Shown: piece after piece, positions 6,615 to 6,977 of the stretch
Layout: each line of letters opens with the position of its first letter
Position numbering within the stretch: the stretch's first letter is position 1
From: an uncultured Bacteroidales bacterium
GTDB lineage: Bacteria; Bacteroidota; Bacteroidia; Bacteroidales; F082
NCBI GenBank assembly: GCA_937906455.1
Contig: CALCYT010000020.1
Location: 1-6,977, forward strand
Reading direction: 5' to 3'
Length of the DNA: 6,977 nucleotides
Translations under genes and position numbers: made by a program
Notes under the pieces: generated by a model
What the model saw: the letters and a program-made list of their open reading frames with translations, nothing else
The model's database searches: none
Told to the model about the DNA's origin: nothing

Positions 6615-6616
6615 AA

Positions 6617-6977
6617 TTATCTTTCTTTTATGTGAAAAACACCAAATTTTCCATACAATTTATTTAGGTCGTAAAACAACAATGATTTATAACCTTCAAC
6701 TTGACCATTATTATCAAGACCGGAATCCCAAATGCGAATTTCGTGTGCTAACGTCTTATCGTTAAGGATGAATTGTGTAGCTGTTGTCGCATTTACAACA
6801 TGCCCCTTAATAGATTTATTATAAAAATTGAAAAATACACCACAATTTCTATTCATTTCTTTATATGCACGTTCCTCGTAATAATCTAATCCATTTGACA
6901 TGTCAGAATAATCTCTGGTATTTATGTAAATACTTGATTCTTTCAAAAACGATGGTATAACCTTATCTGTTTTATAA
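6617..6977 (-). CDS. C-terminal part of cassette A papain-like toxin (continues at 537-1)
   Basis: This frame is open from the right window edge to TAA at 6617 and has no start of its own; a TTG at 6946 is an internal Leu codon (Leu172) of the joined protein. Bases 6923-6977 repeat bases 1-55, and across that identity the frame is the same as that of the gene starting at 537. In the joined protein this part covers residues from about 162 to 280 and carries GHVVNAT with His220 and RIWDSG with Asp245, the candidates that complete Cys127 of the other half. The C-terminus is LYGKFGVFHIKER. The two halves of one active site meeting across the window ends is the best evidence that the ends really join. 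The partner immunity gene follows after 2 bases. Confidence 0.8.
   Translation of the reverse strand, partial: YKTDKVIPSFLKESSIYINTRDYSDMSNGLDYYEERAYKEMNRNCGVFFNFYNKSIKGHVVNATTATQFILNDKTLAHEIRIWDSGLDNNGQVEGYKSLLFYDLNKLYGKFGVFHIKER
6923..6977. repeat. Terminal direct repeat, right copy
   Basis: This is an exact copy of bases 1-55. If the contig is circular, the unique length is 6922 bases and this copy should be counted once. Confidence 0.95.

Noticed and set aside
6617..6946. A separate 109-residue gene starting at TTG 6946
   Set aside because: The frame is open upstream to the window edge and continues in frame at 1-537; the TTG is an internal Leu codon of the 280-residue cassette A protein.
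1..6977. A small plasmid or phage
   Set aside because: Every stretch over 60 bases is accounted for by Rhs cassettes and partners; no replication, mobilisation, partition or structural gene is present.

Overview
The window looks like Bacteroidales (gut-type Bacteroidetes) DNA. The reasons are the Rhs core wording (GLINMNGR, SPDN.IQ, NRYAYC.NNPL, DPxG), AT-rich genes without Shine-Dalgarno sequences, and TAnnTTTG promoter boxes. All real genes are on the minus strand, so transcription runs from high to low coordinates. No rRNA, tRNA, CRISPR, transposase, integrase, replication or mobilisation gene is visible.

The whole window is a tightly packed array of four cassettes of the same design: a short C-terminal tip of an Rhs core, a variable toxin tail, then a small gene with an N-terminal signal sequence that is the likely immunity protein. 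In transcription order they are: A, Rhs tip plus papain-like cysteine-peptidase tail (537 to 1, continuing 6922 to 6617), with partner 6614-5880; B, Rhs tip plus HExxH zinc-peptidase-like tail (5811-4741), with partner 4768-4190; C, Rhs tip plus Gly/Ala-rich linker and a second cysteine-peptidase-like tail (4128-2947), with partner 2936-2217; D, Rhs tip plus a tail with an HExxxH motif (2193-1198), with partner 1180-563. None of the four has a full Rhs shell; each keeps only about 45 to 80 residues of core.

The first and last 55 bases are identical. Joining them gives a 6922-bp circle in which the A toxin gene reads through without a break (280 codons), with its candidate catalytic Cys from the left end and its His and Asp from the right end. 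The window is therefore best read as a circular contig. It may be a real excised circle, a tandem array, or an assembly-graph loop caused by the repeated Rhs tips; the sequence alone cannot decide.

Functional reading (inference): this is an orphan toxin/immunity reservoir. The near-identical Rhs tips give homology for swapping tails onto a full-length Rhs protein elsewhere, and the exported partners suggest that the peptidase-like toxins act in the periplasm or envelope. The tips show mosaic joints, an in-frame 33-codon deletion at a 4-base microhomology, and an altered DPxG boundary motif, all signs of active shuffling. Intergenic gaps are 2 to 61 bases, so no gene-free stretch over 300 bases exists.
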